A DNA stretch of 18,139 nt from an uncultured Eubacteriales bacterium (GTDB taxonomy: Bacteria > Bacillota > Clostridia > Oscillospirales > Oscillospiraceae): the NCBI GenBank assembly GCA_900548615.1, contig URKW01000037.1, forward strand, positions 1 to 18,139, given 5' to 3'. Numbering within the stretch: the first letter of the stretch is position 1; the number at the start of each line of letters is the position of its first letter. The position numbers and the translations under genes were made by a program. The notes below the pieces were generated by a model. The model worked only from the letters and a program-made list of their open reading frames with translations. It was not told the origin of the DNA and searched no databases. Positions 7,542 to 13,632 of this stretch are shown here, in pieces.

Positions 7542-7576
7542 AAAAGGAAGGACTGATTTGCAGTCCTTCCTTTTTT
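7540..7576. terminator. Bidirectional terminator between MATE and citrate synthase genes
   Basis: Arms 7540-7555 and 7561-7576 pair perfectly over 16 bp, with A6 outside on the left, T6 on the right and a 5-nt loop. It directly follows the MATE stop codon, which it partly overlaps, and lies 14 nt after the convergent citrate synthase stop. Confidence 0.9.
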
Positions 7577-7590
7577 ATATAATGAGAAGA

Positions 7591-8973
7591 TCACGCTTCG
7601 GGTGACACCAGCTTGGCGGTACGCTCCTCGATGGGAACGTAATGCCCCTTGATGGTCACGGCACGGTAGGCGGGACGCATGATCCGGTGGCAGGTGATGA
7701 CCTCCTCCATACGGTTGGCGCACCAGCCTGCGATACGGGCCGAGGCGAACAGCGGCGTGAACACATCCTCCGGAATGCCCAGCATGGTGTATACCAGACC
7801 GGAATACATGTCCACATTGGCGCACATGGGGATGTCGCTGTGGCGGCGCTCCTGCACCAGCGGAATGCCCAGCTCCTCCACCTTTTGCAGCAGAGCGAAC
7901 TCGTCGGCGTAGCCCTTGATCTCCGCCATGTGCTGGGCGTACTTCTTCAGCAGCACCGCACGGGGGTCGGAAATGGTATACACCGCATGGCCCAGACCGT
8001 AGAGCTTTCCGGACTTGTCACCGGCCTCGCCGTCCAGCAGCTTGTTCAGATAATCCCGGATAGAGCCGTCGTCGTGGGGATCCACATTTTCCTTGATGTA
8101 CTGGAACATCTCCATCACCTTGGCGTTGGCGCCGCCGTGCAGCGGGCCCTTCAGGGAGCCCACAGCTCCGGCGATGGCGCTGTAGGTGTCCGTACCGCTG
8201 GAGGACATGGCGCGGCACACGAAGGTGGAGTTGTTGCCGCCGCCGTGCTCGGCATGCACCATCAGCATCATGTCCAGCAGATGGGCTTCCTCCTCGGTGT
8301 ACTGCTTGTCGGGGCGGATCATCCGCAGAAAGTTTTCCGCCGTGGACAGATCGTCCACCGGGAAGTGGATGTGCAGGGAATCTCCCTGGAAATAGTGCCG
8401 CTTCACCGCGTAGGCGTTGGCCACGATAGAGGGGAAGCAGCCCACCAGCTTGATGGATTGCAGCAGCATATTCTCCACGGAGGTATCGTCCGGGTTGTCG
8501 TCATAGGAATACAGCGCCAGCACACTGCGGGCCAGCTTGTTCATGATGTTCCGGCTGGGGTGCCGCATGATCATATCCTCGGTAAAGCCGTCCGGCAGCT
8601 TCCGGGCGCGGTTCATGATCTCGTTGAAGCTGGCCAGCTCCGACTGGGAGGGCAGATAGCCGAACAGCAGCAGATATGCCACCTCCTCATAGCCGAAGGT
8701 GCCGGCCTTGCGGTGAGCCTCCACGATCTCGTTCAGCTCGATACCGCGGTAGTACAGCTGGCCGGGCTTGGGAATGCGCTGGCCGTCCTGAATGAAATAG
8801 CCCTGCACGCTGCCCACCTTGGACACGCCTGCCAGAACGCCGGTACCGTCGTTGTTGCGCAGACCGCGCTTTACGTCGCCCCGGTAATATTCTTCGCCGA
8901 TATGATACTCGCTCCGGATCAGCTGGCTCAACGAACCTGCGAATTTTTCCAGAGTCCCGCTGCTTTTGCTCAT
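7591..8973 (-). CDS. Citrate synthase (citrate/2-methylcitrate synthase family)
   Basis: The 460-residue enzyme condenses oxaloacetate with acetyl-CoA to citrate, most likely feeding 2-oxoglutarate and glutamate synthesis in this anaerobe. The catalytic triad is in place: His243 in HAEHGGGNNST, His279 in GPLHGGAN and Asp388 in NVDMYSG; the CoA-binding segment GLGHAVYTISDPRA (327-340) is also intact. The N-terminal 70 residues are longer than in type-II bacterial enzymes but common in Clostridia-type proteins. A 2-methylcitrate role is less likely since no prp genes are near. AAAGGAG precedes the ATG at a normal distance. It is transcribed alone from the promoter at 9030-9058. Confidence 0.92.
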   Translation of the reverse strand: MSKSSGTLEKFAGSLSQLIRSEYHIGEEYYRGDVKRGLRNNDGTGVLAGVSKVGSVQGYFIQDGQRIPKPGQLYYRGIELNEIVEAHRKAGTFGYEEVAYLLLFGYLPSQSELASFNEIMNRARKLPDGFTEDMIMRHPSRNIMNKLARSVLALYSYDDNPDDTSVENMLLQSIKLVGCFPSIVANAYAVKRHYFQGDSLHIHFPVDDLSTAENFLRMIRPDKQYTEEEAHLLDMMLMVHAEHGGGNNSTFVCRAMSSSGTDTYSAIAGAVGSLKGPLHGGANAKVMEMFQYIKENVDPHDDGSIRDYLNKLLDGEAGDKSGKLYGLGHAVYTISDPRAVLLKKYAQHMAEIKGYADEFALLQKVEELGIPLVQERRHSDIPMCANVDMYSGLVYTMLGIPEDVFTPLFASARIAGWCANRMEEVITCHRIMRPAYRAVTIKGHYVPIEERTAKLVSPEA

Positions 8974-9029
8974 GCTGATGATCTCCTTTCCGTTGGCCGT
9001 CTCATGGCTCTTGCCTCAAATACGAGCCC

Positions 9030-9058
9030 ATTATACTCCCAACATTTTAAATTTGCAA
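9030..9058 (-). promoter_or_regulatory. Sigma-A promoter of the citrate synthase gene
   Basis: On the minus strand TTGCAA (9053-9058) and TATAAT (9030-9035) are 17 nt apart, giving a start near 9023 and a leader of about 50 nt. The bases upstream (9060-9125) are strongly AT-rich and contain short dyads such as the AATTTTTATAAAATT block, which could be an operator or an UP element; I cannot assign a regulator. Confidence 0.8.
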
Positions 9059-9178
9059 GTATAATTTTTATAAAATTCATTTTCGCATGAGTAAAACGCT
9101 AAAAATTTCATAATAAGCAAAAAAATGCATGTTTCACAATCGTGACTTGCATAAAAGGAGGCGGAAATATAAACTTAA

Positions 9179-9201
9179 AGGCGGGGCATCGCCCCGCCTT
9201 C
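9179..9201 (-). terminator. Terminator of the EamA permease gene
   Basis: A GC-only stem, GGCGGGGC/GCCCCGCC flanked by AA/TT, lies 6 nt past the minus-strand stop codon at 9207. On that strand it is followed by TTTAAGTTTATATTT, an acceptable though interrupted T-tract. It separates the permease from the citrate synthase promoter. Confidence 0.75.
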
Positions 9202-9206
9202 GTTTG

Positions 9207-10100
9207 TTATTCCGCCTTCGGCTTGTCCGTCTTATACGCAAAGATCACGCCCACGGTGATCAGCACCGCGCCGATGATGCTCATGACGGAGATGGGCTCG
9301 CCCAGCAGCAGCCAGCCCACGAACACCGTCACAAAGGGGGAGGCGTACAGGTAGTTGTTGGTCACCACCACGCCCAGCGCCTTAAAGGCGATATTCCAGA
9401 TGGCGAAGCACACGGCGTTGCCCATCACGCCCAGAAACAGCCAGCTGATCAGCACCTTGGGCTGGGTGAACAGCGGCGCCAGATCGGGCATGCCGTCGGT
9501 CAGCAGCATCAGCGGCACCGCCGTGAGGAACGCCCACAGGAACACCCGCCGGGTGACGATGAAGTTGTCGTACTGCTCGGTATACTTTTTGATAAGGATG
9601 GAGTACACCGCCCACATCAGCGCCGCCGCCAGCGCCAGCAGATCGCCGATCGGACTGAGGTGGAAGGACATCTGCCCGTTCAGCACCACCAGCACCACGC
9701 CTGCAATGGCGATCACCGCGCCGATGTACACGTACTTGCCCAGCCGCTCGTTATTGCGGCTGAACAGCTGCGCCAGCAGCACCGTCAGAATGGGGCTCAT
9801 GGCCACCAGAATGCTGACGTTGGCAGCGTAGGTGTGATCCAGCGCCGTATTTTGCAGATAGAAGTAGAAGCTGCCGCCGGTGATGCCGATGAGGATGAAC
9901 ATCAGCTCATCTTTCCAGGGCAGCTTCAGTGTCTTGGGCCGCAGCACCCACAGCGTGACGTAGGCAAGGCCCATCCGCAAGGGGATGATCTGGATGGGCG
10001 TAAAGTCCACCAACAAATTCTTGGTCAGCACAAAGCAGCTGCCCCATACCAGAATGGTGATGATGGCGAAGATATGCCCCATCACTTTGGATTTTTCCAT
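9207..10100 (-). CDS. DMT superfamily (EamA) transporter
   Basis: This 297-residue protein is a drug/metabolite-transporter family permease with about ten hydrophobic helices in two EamA repeats (roughly residues 8-140 and 150-290). Typical elements are ITILVWGSCFVLTKNLL in helix 1, the PLRMGLAY segment of helix 2, and the second-repeat GDLLALAAALMWAVYSILIKKY. Members export amino acids, nucleobases or other metabolites, and the substrate here is unknown. AGGAGG lies 8 nt before the ATG. A minus-strand -10 hexamer TATAAT is visible at 10139-10144, with only a weak -35. It is a single-gene unit. Confidence 0.88.
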   Translation of the reverse strand: MEKSKVMGHIFAIITILVWGSCFVLTKNLLVDFTPIQIIPLRMGLAYVTLWVLRPKTLKLPWKDELMFILIGITGGSFYFYLQNTALDHTYAANVSILVAMSPILTVLLAQLFSRNNERLGKYVYIGAVIAIAGVVLVVLNGQMSFHLSPIGDLLALAAALMWAVYSILIKKYTEQYDNFIVTRRVFLWAFLTAVPLMLLTDGMPDLAPLFTQPKVLISWLFLGVMGNAVCFAIWNIAFKALGVVVTNNYLYASPFVTVFVGWLLLGEPISVMSIIGAVLITVGVIFAYKTDKPKAE

Positions 10101-10138
10101 AGGAAACGCCTCCTGAACTATTTTTTCGCAACATATCT

Positions 10139-10144
10139 ATTATA
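10139..10144 (-). promoter_or_regulatory. Likely -10 element for the EamA gene
   Basis: A perfect minus-strand TATAAT lies about 40 nt before the start codon. No good -35 is found at 16-18 nt (best is TGGATT at 17), so the promoter is weak or activator-dependent. Confidence 0.5.
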
Positions 10145-10211
10145 GAGGAGAGGCTTTCTGAAATCCAGAGGAAAATCCAATTTTCCGCAAAATTTTCAGG
10201 GTGAAAAGCCG

Positions 10212-10240
10212 TTGCCCTTTGTGGAGAAACATGGTATCAT
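10212..10240 (+). promoter_or_regulatory. Sigma-A promoter of the nucleotidyltransferase gene
   Basis: TTGCCC (10212-10217) and TATCAT (10235-10240) with a 17-nt spacer give a start near 10247, about 30 nt before the start codon. Confidence 0.7.
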
Positions 10241-10275
10241 GAGAGCGGAACAATTTCCGCGAGGAGGAATCAAAT

Positions 10276-11196
10276 ATGCAGCATGCAACATTGGTGGTCA
10301 TGGCGGCGGGCATGGGATCCCGTTACGGCGGCAACAAGCAGGTGGACGGCGTAGGGCCCCACGGCGAAATTCTGATGAATTACGGCATTTACGACGCGGC
10401 TCGTGCCGGATTTGATAAGGTGGTGTTCGTCATCAAGCCGGAGATTCGCGACCTGATCCACCGTCTGGCCGGCGACGCGCTGGAGACGCTGCGCACGCCC
10501 GATGGCCGCAAGGTGGAGTTCTGCTACGCGGAGCAGACCTTTGACTCCGTGCCGGACTTCTATCACATCCCGGAGGAGCGCACCAAGCCCTTCGGCACCA
10601 CCCAGGCGGTGCTGTGCACCCGTGAATTTGTCCACGAGCCGTTCTGCGTCATCAACGCCGACGATTACTACGGCGTGGACGCCTACCGCACCATCTATCA
10701 GGCGCTCCAGACCCTGCCCGAAAAGGGCGAGGCCGTCATGGTGGGCTATCTTTTGAAGAATACCGTCACCCAATACGGCACGGTGTCCCGGGGCGTATGC
10801 CACACGGCGGACGGAAAGCTGACCGATATCCGGGAGACACTGAAGATCCAGCTGTTCCCCGACGGCAGCATCGCCGACGTGGCCGACGGCCAGCGCCATG
10901 AGCTGGACGGCGACAGCGTGGTGTCCATGAATTTCTGGGGCTTTTCCCCGGCGATCTTTGACGGCATGGAGCAGTATTTCCATGATTTCCTCCGTCGCGT
11001 GGGAGACGATCCTAAGGCGGAGTGCCTGCTGCCCACCATGGTGGGCGACCTGATGAACAGGGGAGAGCTGTCGGTCTCCGTGCTGTCCTCCGCCGACCAG
11101 TGGTTCGGCATGACCTATCACGAGGATCGTCCCCGTGTGGCGGCGGCGCTGCAAAAGCTTCACGACGCGGGAGTGTATCCCGACAAGCTGGCGTGA
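10276..11196 (+). CDS. Sugar-phosphate nucleotidyltransferase-like protein
   Basis: A 306-residue GT-A fold nucleotidyltransferase. The N-terminal loop MAAGMGSRYGG (9-19) matches the nucleotide-binding GxGxR signature of the NTP-transferase family, and NADDYYG (127-133) supplies the acidic pair expected to hold the metal and sugar phosphate. FGTTQAVL (106-113) corresponds to the base/sugar recognition loop. Such enzymes make NDP-sugars from NTP and sugar-1-phosphate. The usual GxGTRLxP form is changed to GMGSRYGGNKQ, so the exact substrate cannot be assigned; no cell-wall or capsule genes are adjacent. GAGGAGG precedes ATG 10276 by 8 nt. It has its own promoter and a following hairpin, so it appears monocistronic. 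Confidence 0.85.
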   Translation: MQHATLVVMAAGMGSRYGGNKQVDGVGPHGEILMNYGIYDAARAGFDKVVFVIKPEIRDLIHRLAGDALETLRTPDGRKVEFCYAEQTFDSVPDFYHIPEERTKPFGTTQAVLCTREFVHEPFCVINADDYYGVDAYRTIYQALQTLPEKGEAVMVGYLLKNTVTQYGTVSRGVCHTADGKLTDIRETLKIQLFPDGSIADVADGQRHELDGDSVVSMNFWGFSPAIFDGMEQYFHDFLRRVGDDPKAECLLPTMVGDLMNRGELSVSVLSSADQWFGMTYHEDRPRVAAALQKLHDAGVYPDKLA

Positions 11197-11207
11197 GATA
11201 TTGATTT

Positions 11208-11237
11208 ACAGGGCGGGGTGATATCACCCTGCCCTGT
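11208..11237 (+). terminator. Hairpin terminator after the nucleotidyltransferase
   Basis: Arms 11208-11222 and 11223-11237 are complementary over 15 positions with one G-T pair; the innermost bases form the loop. It starts 11 nt after the stop codon. The tail GTATTTCTTG is only moderately T-rich. Confidence 0.65.
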
Positions 11238-11246
11238 GTATTTCTT

Positions 11247-11790
11247 GTAGGGGCGGACGACGAGCGCTGTGGAGCGCAGCGGAACGAGTGCCCTTGGGGT
11301 ATCCGCCCGAGGGGAGTTTCGCGCTTCCGAGCGCGAGTCACTTTTGGCCGCTGTCCCAAAAGTGACCAAAAAGACAGCCAGAAACCCAGGTTTCTGGACT
11401 TCCTGCGCGCTGTCTCCTTCGCAAATTTGCGCCATTTCACCACGCGTTCGCGGGAAATGGTTGTTATCGTTGCGTATGACGCATCGCCTATCCTTCTTGC
11501 ACCGCTGCCGCTCACGTTATCAACGGTAGAACTTATTGCGTTGTTCGGCGTAGGTATCAGTGGCAGCGGCGCAGGAGCAGAGACGATCCTTTTAACGACA
11601 CGAAAAGAGAGATTTTCCGTGATCGTGTGGTAAGCAGTCACAAATCTGTACTACGCATAGCGCGCCCGGAGGTGAAGGAACCGGAGGTTCCTTCTGGCGC
11701 TTTTGCCTACTTTTGCCGCTATTGGCAAAAGTAGGTCGCCCCGGAGGGCGAAACCTTCCCTCGCCCCGCAGGGCGAAACTCCCCAAACCA
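11247..11790. repeat. Gene-free mosaic of palindromes and short repeats
   Basis: No convincing gene lies in these 540 bases. From left to right they hold: GTAGGGGCGGACGAC (11247-11261), also found at 13522-13536; GGGGCGGA/TCCGCCC arms (11250-11257, 11302-11308); a 10-bp inverted repeat 11338-11347/11356-11365; a 9-bp inverted repeat 11378-11386/11389-11397 nested in GACAGC/GCTGTC; the palindrome CGCAAATTTGCG (11420-11431); an 11-bp imperfect pair 11502-11512/11559-11569; GGAACC/GGTTCC at 11678-11692; a 12-bp perfect hairpin 11706-11717/11724-11735; and a 19-nt direct repeat (11736-11754, 11761-11779) differing at one base. The pattern suggests an accumulation of dispersed non-coding repeats. 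Confidence 0.6.
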
Positions 11791-11794
11791 AACA

Positions 11795-11828
11795 ACAAGG
11801 CCGCGGAGCGATCGCTCCGCGGCCTTGT
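11795..11828 (-). terminator. 34-bp perfect palindrome, probable terminator of the small repeat-peptide gene
   Basis: Positions 11795-11828 are a perfect palindrome centred on GCGATCGC. On the minus strand it lies 29 nt after the stop of the 38-residue peptide gene and is followed by TTGTTTGGTTTGG, which suits an intrinsic terminator in that direction. On the plus strand the tail is not T-rich. Confidence 0.65.
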
Positions 11829-11857
11829 CCGCAATACCCGTTGTTTTGTTGTCGCCG

Positions 11858-11974
11858 TTAGCGGCAGTTCTTGCTGTCCTTGGCGTTCTTCGTGTTCTTG
11901 GTATTCTGGGTGTTCTGGGTATTGTTCTGGGTGTCCTGAACGTCCTTGGTGTTCTTGCAATTCTTGTTATCCAT
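11858..11974 (-). CDS. Small Asn/Thr/Lys-repeat peptide (38 aa), function unknown
   Basis: This small gene encodes 38 residues made almost only of Asn, Lys, Thr, Gln and Asp. The core is a three-residue period of the form (K/Q/D)-N/D-T, seen in DTQNNTQNTQNTKNTKNAKD. Single Cys residues bracket the repeat at positions 6 and 37. There is no hydrophobic segment or signal peptide, so it is probably cytoplasmic and very soluble. The gene is believable because a near-perfect ribosome site AAAGGAGGTG ends 7 nt before the ATG (11972-11974), codon use is regular (AAC, AAG, ACC) and a strong hairpin follows the stop. I do not recognise the family with certainty; low-complexity Asn-rich small proteins occur in spore-forming Firmicutes, so a spore or stress role is only a guess. 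No clear promoter was found. Confidence 0.7.
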   Translation of the reverse strand: MDNKNCKNTKDVQDTQNNTQNTQNTKNTKNAKDSKNCR

Positions 11975-12068
11975 GAATTTGCACCTCCTTTTATTTGTGC
12001 AAGGCTAGGATGTCCCGCCAAAACGCCCCTTATGCATGAAAAAAATAAAAAGATACCGCAAATTCCTG

Positions 12069-12097
12069 TTGACAAACCGAACGGTAACAGGTATAAT
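12069..12097 (+). promoter_or_regulatory. Consensus sigma-A promoter of infC-rpmI-rplT
   Basis: TTGACA (12069-12074) and TATAAT (12092-12097), both perfect, with a 17-nt spacer. Start near 12104, giving a leader of about 150 nt before infC. Confidence 0.9.
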
Positions 12098-12103
12098 ATT
12101 TCT

Positions 12104-12236
12104 GCAAAACAAAGAAGGTCGGTGCATCCGCCTCACCTCCCGCCCCAGGCAAAGAGGTCAACAGCGATTTACAAAAGCCCGTAAAAGCGGCTTTTTGATG
12201 TTGCGCGGATGCATATGCATTCGCGTTTTATTTTTG
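12104..12236 (+). promoter_or_regulatory. L20-type autoregulatory leader of infC operon
   Basis: Segment 12123-12131 (TGCATCCGC) is perfectly complementary to 12205-12213, closing a long-range antiterminator helix. The same 3' segment is the left arm of a terminator: 12204-12212 pairs with 12217-12225 around the loop ATAT, followed by TTTTATTTTTG. The two folds are mutually exclusive. In Bacillus, L20 binds such a leader and promotes termination, so repression of infC-rpmI-rplT by excess L20 is inferred. A second small hairpin (AAAAGCC/GGCTTTT, about 12175-12194) lies in the loop. Confidence 0.75.
12204..12236 (+). terminator. Conditional terminator in infC leader
   Basis: A 9-bp stem with one G-T pair, 4-nt loop and a T4-A-T5 tail lies just before the infC ribosome site. 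It is in a leader, so it acts as an attenuator rather than an operon end. Confidence 0.75.
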
Positions 12237-12254
12237 ATTGGAGGTGCTTGTAGT

Positions 12255-12773
12255 ATTAGCAAGGTAGTGCATCAACTGAACGAGGACATCAACGATCGCG
12301 AGATCCGTCTCATCGGCGAAAACGGCGAGCAGATGGGTATCGTGTCGTCCGCCGAGGCGCTGCATATCGCAGAAGAACGCGGGCTGGATCTGGTCAAGAT
12401 CTCTCCCCAGGCTGTCCCCCCCGTATGCAAACTCATGAACTATGGCAAGTATCGCTTTGAGCAGAGCAAACGCGAAAAAGAGGCCCGTAAAAACCAGCAT
12501 GTGGTGGAGATCAAGGAGATCCGCATGTCCCCCGGCATCGACGTGGGCGATTTCAATACCAAGCTGAAGAACGCCCAGAAGTTCCTGTCCGACGGCAACC
12601 GCGTCAAGGTGTCCGTCCGGTTCCGCGGCCGCGAGATGGCCCATACCGAGATCGGCCGCGACCTGCTGACCAAGTTTGCCGAGCAGTGCGGCGAGGTGGC
12701 CAATATGGAAAAGGCCGCCAAGATGGAGGGCCGCAACATGTCCATTTTCCTGGCTCCCAAGGCCGGTAAATAA
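12255..12773 (+). CDS. infC: Translation initiation factor IF-3
   Basis: IF-3 (172 residues) binds the 30S subunit, keeps it apart from 50S and checks start-codon pairing. The N-terminal domain (about 1-75) includes LNEDINDREIRLIGENGEQ and the conserved VCKLMNYGKYRFEQ (57-70); the C-terminal domain (about 83-170) carries IKEIRMSPGIDVGDF and RFRGREMAH. The chosen start is ATT at 12255: it is 8 nt after GGAGGTG (12240-12246) and gives the usual IF-3 N terminus, and a non-canonical ATT start is a known feature of infC used for IF-3 self-control. The frame stays open further upstream, but those starts would lie inside the leader terminator; a GTG at 12267 is the only near downstream choice. First gene of infC-rpmI-rplT. 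Confidence 0.93.
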   Translation: MSKVVHQLNEDINDREIRLIGENGEQMGIVSSAEALHIAEERGLDLVKISPQAVPPVCKLMNYGKYRFEQSKREKEARKNQHVVEIKEIRMSPGIDVGDFNTKLKNAQKFLSDGNRVKVSVRFRGREMAHTEIGRDLLTKFAEQCGEVANMEKAAKMEGRNMSIFLAPKAGK

Positions 12774-12821
12774 AATTTGTATTCTTTTGTTACCACGCAG
12801 TAGTAGGAAGGAGAAACGACT

Positions 12822-13019
12822 ATGCCTAAACTGAAGACCCACAGCGGCGCAAAGAAGCGCTTCAATCTGACGAAATCCGGTAAGGTCAAGAGAGCTCACG
12901 CGTTCAAGAGCCACATCCTGACCAAGAAGGACACCAAGCGCGGCCGTCGCCTGCGCACCGGCACCTACGCCGACTGCACCAACGAGGCGACCATCCGTAA
13001 GATGATCCCTTACAAATAA
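12822..13019 (+). CDS. rpmI: Large ribosomal subunit protein bL35
   Basis: This 65-residue, very basic protein is ribosomal protein L35, a component of the 50S subunit. It begins with the family hallmark MPKLKTHSGAKKRF and includes AHAFKSHILTKKDTKRGRRLR in the middle; length is exactly that of most bacterial L35. GGAAGGAG precedes the ATG. The gene is 48 nt downstream of infC and 36 nt upstream of rplT, in the order conserved across most bacteria, and has no promoter of its own. Confidence 0.97.
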   Translation: MPKLKTHSGAKKRFNLTKSGKVKRAHAFKSHILTKKDTKRGRRLRTGTYADCTNEATIRKMIPYK

Positions 13020-13055
13020 GAGACGGAATCGTTAGAAATAGGAGGCTAATTAGAT

Positions 13056-13412
13056 ATGGCACGTGTTAAAGGCGCAATGATGACGCGCAAGAGAAGAAAT
13101 AAGATGCTGAAGCTGGCCAAGGGCTATTGGGGCGCCAAGTCCAAGCACTTCAAGATGGCCAACGAGCAGGTCATGAAGTCCCTGACCTACGCTTATGTAG
13201 GCCGCCGCCTGAAGAAGCGGGACTTCCGTCAGCTGTGGATCACCCGCATCTCCGCCGCCTGCAAGCTGAACGGCATGAACTATTCCACCTTCATGCACGG
13301 TCTGAAGCTGGCCGGTGTGGAGATCAACCGCAAGATGTTGTCCGAGATGGCCATCAACGACGCCGTGGCGTTCACCGCCCTGTGCGACATGGCCAAGGCC
13401 AAGCTGGCGTAA
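13056..13412 (+). CDS. rplT: Large ribosomal subunit protein bL20
   Basis: This 118-residue protein is L20, needed early in 50S assembly through binding 23S rRNA. The basic, extended N-terminal arm MARVKGAMMTRKRRNKMLKL is followed by a globular C-terminal domain (about 60-118) with LWITRISAACKLNGMNYSTF. In Firmicutes L20 also represses its own operon by binding the infC leader, here at about 12104-12236. AGGAGG lies before the ATG. It is the last gene of the operon, followed at once by a terminator. Confidence 0.97.
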   Translation: MARVKGAMMTRKRRNKMLKLAKGYWGAKSKHFKMANEQVMKSLTYAYVGRRLKKRDFRQLWITRISAACKLNGMNYSTFMHGLKLAGVEINRKMLSEMAINDAVAFTALCDMAKAKLA

Positions 13413-13420
13413 CAGAACAT

Positions 13421-13454
13421 AAAAAAAGAGACGCTGTAAAGCGTCTCTTTTTTT
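13421..13454 (+). terminator. Terminator of infC-rpmI-rplT
   Basis: Arms 13421-13434 and 13441-13454 pair perfectly, with A7 outside on the left and T7 on the right, around the loop TGTAAA. It begins 9 nt after the rplT stop and could also act on the opposite strand. Confidence 0.92.
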
Positions 13455-13521
13455 ATGAGTGAAAAGATAAGAGAGAAAAGCGAAGATCTGCGGCATGAAT
13501 TGAATGGTACGCTAGAACTCC

Positions 13522-13622
13522 GTAGGGGCGGACGACTCTGTCCGCCCTATCGTGGGCACGGTGGTTATCGTAGTGGCGGGGGGGGGGGGGCCCGCCCCGC
13601 GCTGCTGGTCGTCCGCCACTAC
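13522..13622. repeat. Short inverted-repeat element with a 12-G run
   Basis: The ends GTAGGGGCGGACGAC (13522-13536) and GTCGTCCGCCACTAC (13608-13622) are inverted repeats matching at 14 of 15 positions. The left end is identical to 11247-11261. Inside are a GGGCGGA-type stem at the left end, a further GTAGTGGCGG copy (13571-13580) running into 12 consecutive G (13579-13590), then CCC. No gene lies between 13455 and 13632. The size and terminal repeats are those of a small non-autonomous or palindromic intergenic element; no transposase is near. Confidence 0.55.
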
Positions 13623-13632
13623 TGGCCGTTTC

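Noticed and set aside
7642..9090. Plus-strand open frame (482 codons) opposite citrate synthase
   Set aside because: Shadow of a gene with an intact catalytic triad; no family motifs and no ribosome site.
11427..11633. 68-codon plus-strand frame within the repeat mosaic
   Set aside because: No ribosome site before the ATG, overlaps an inverted repeat pair, and no recognisable protein features.
11736..11779. Two near-identical 19-nt repeats considered as a CRISPR remnant
   Set aside because: Only two copies with a 6-nt gap, each internally palindromic, and no cas genes.
12036..12254. Upstream in-frame starts that would lengthen IF-3
   Set aside because: They fall before the promoter start site or inside the leader terminator, lack ribosome sites, and add residues not seen in IF-3.
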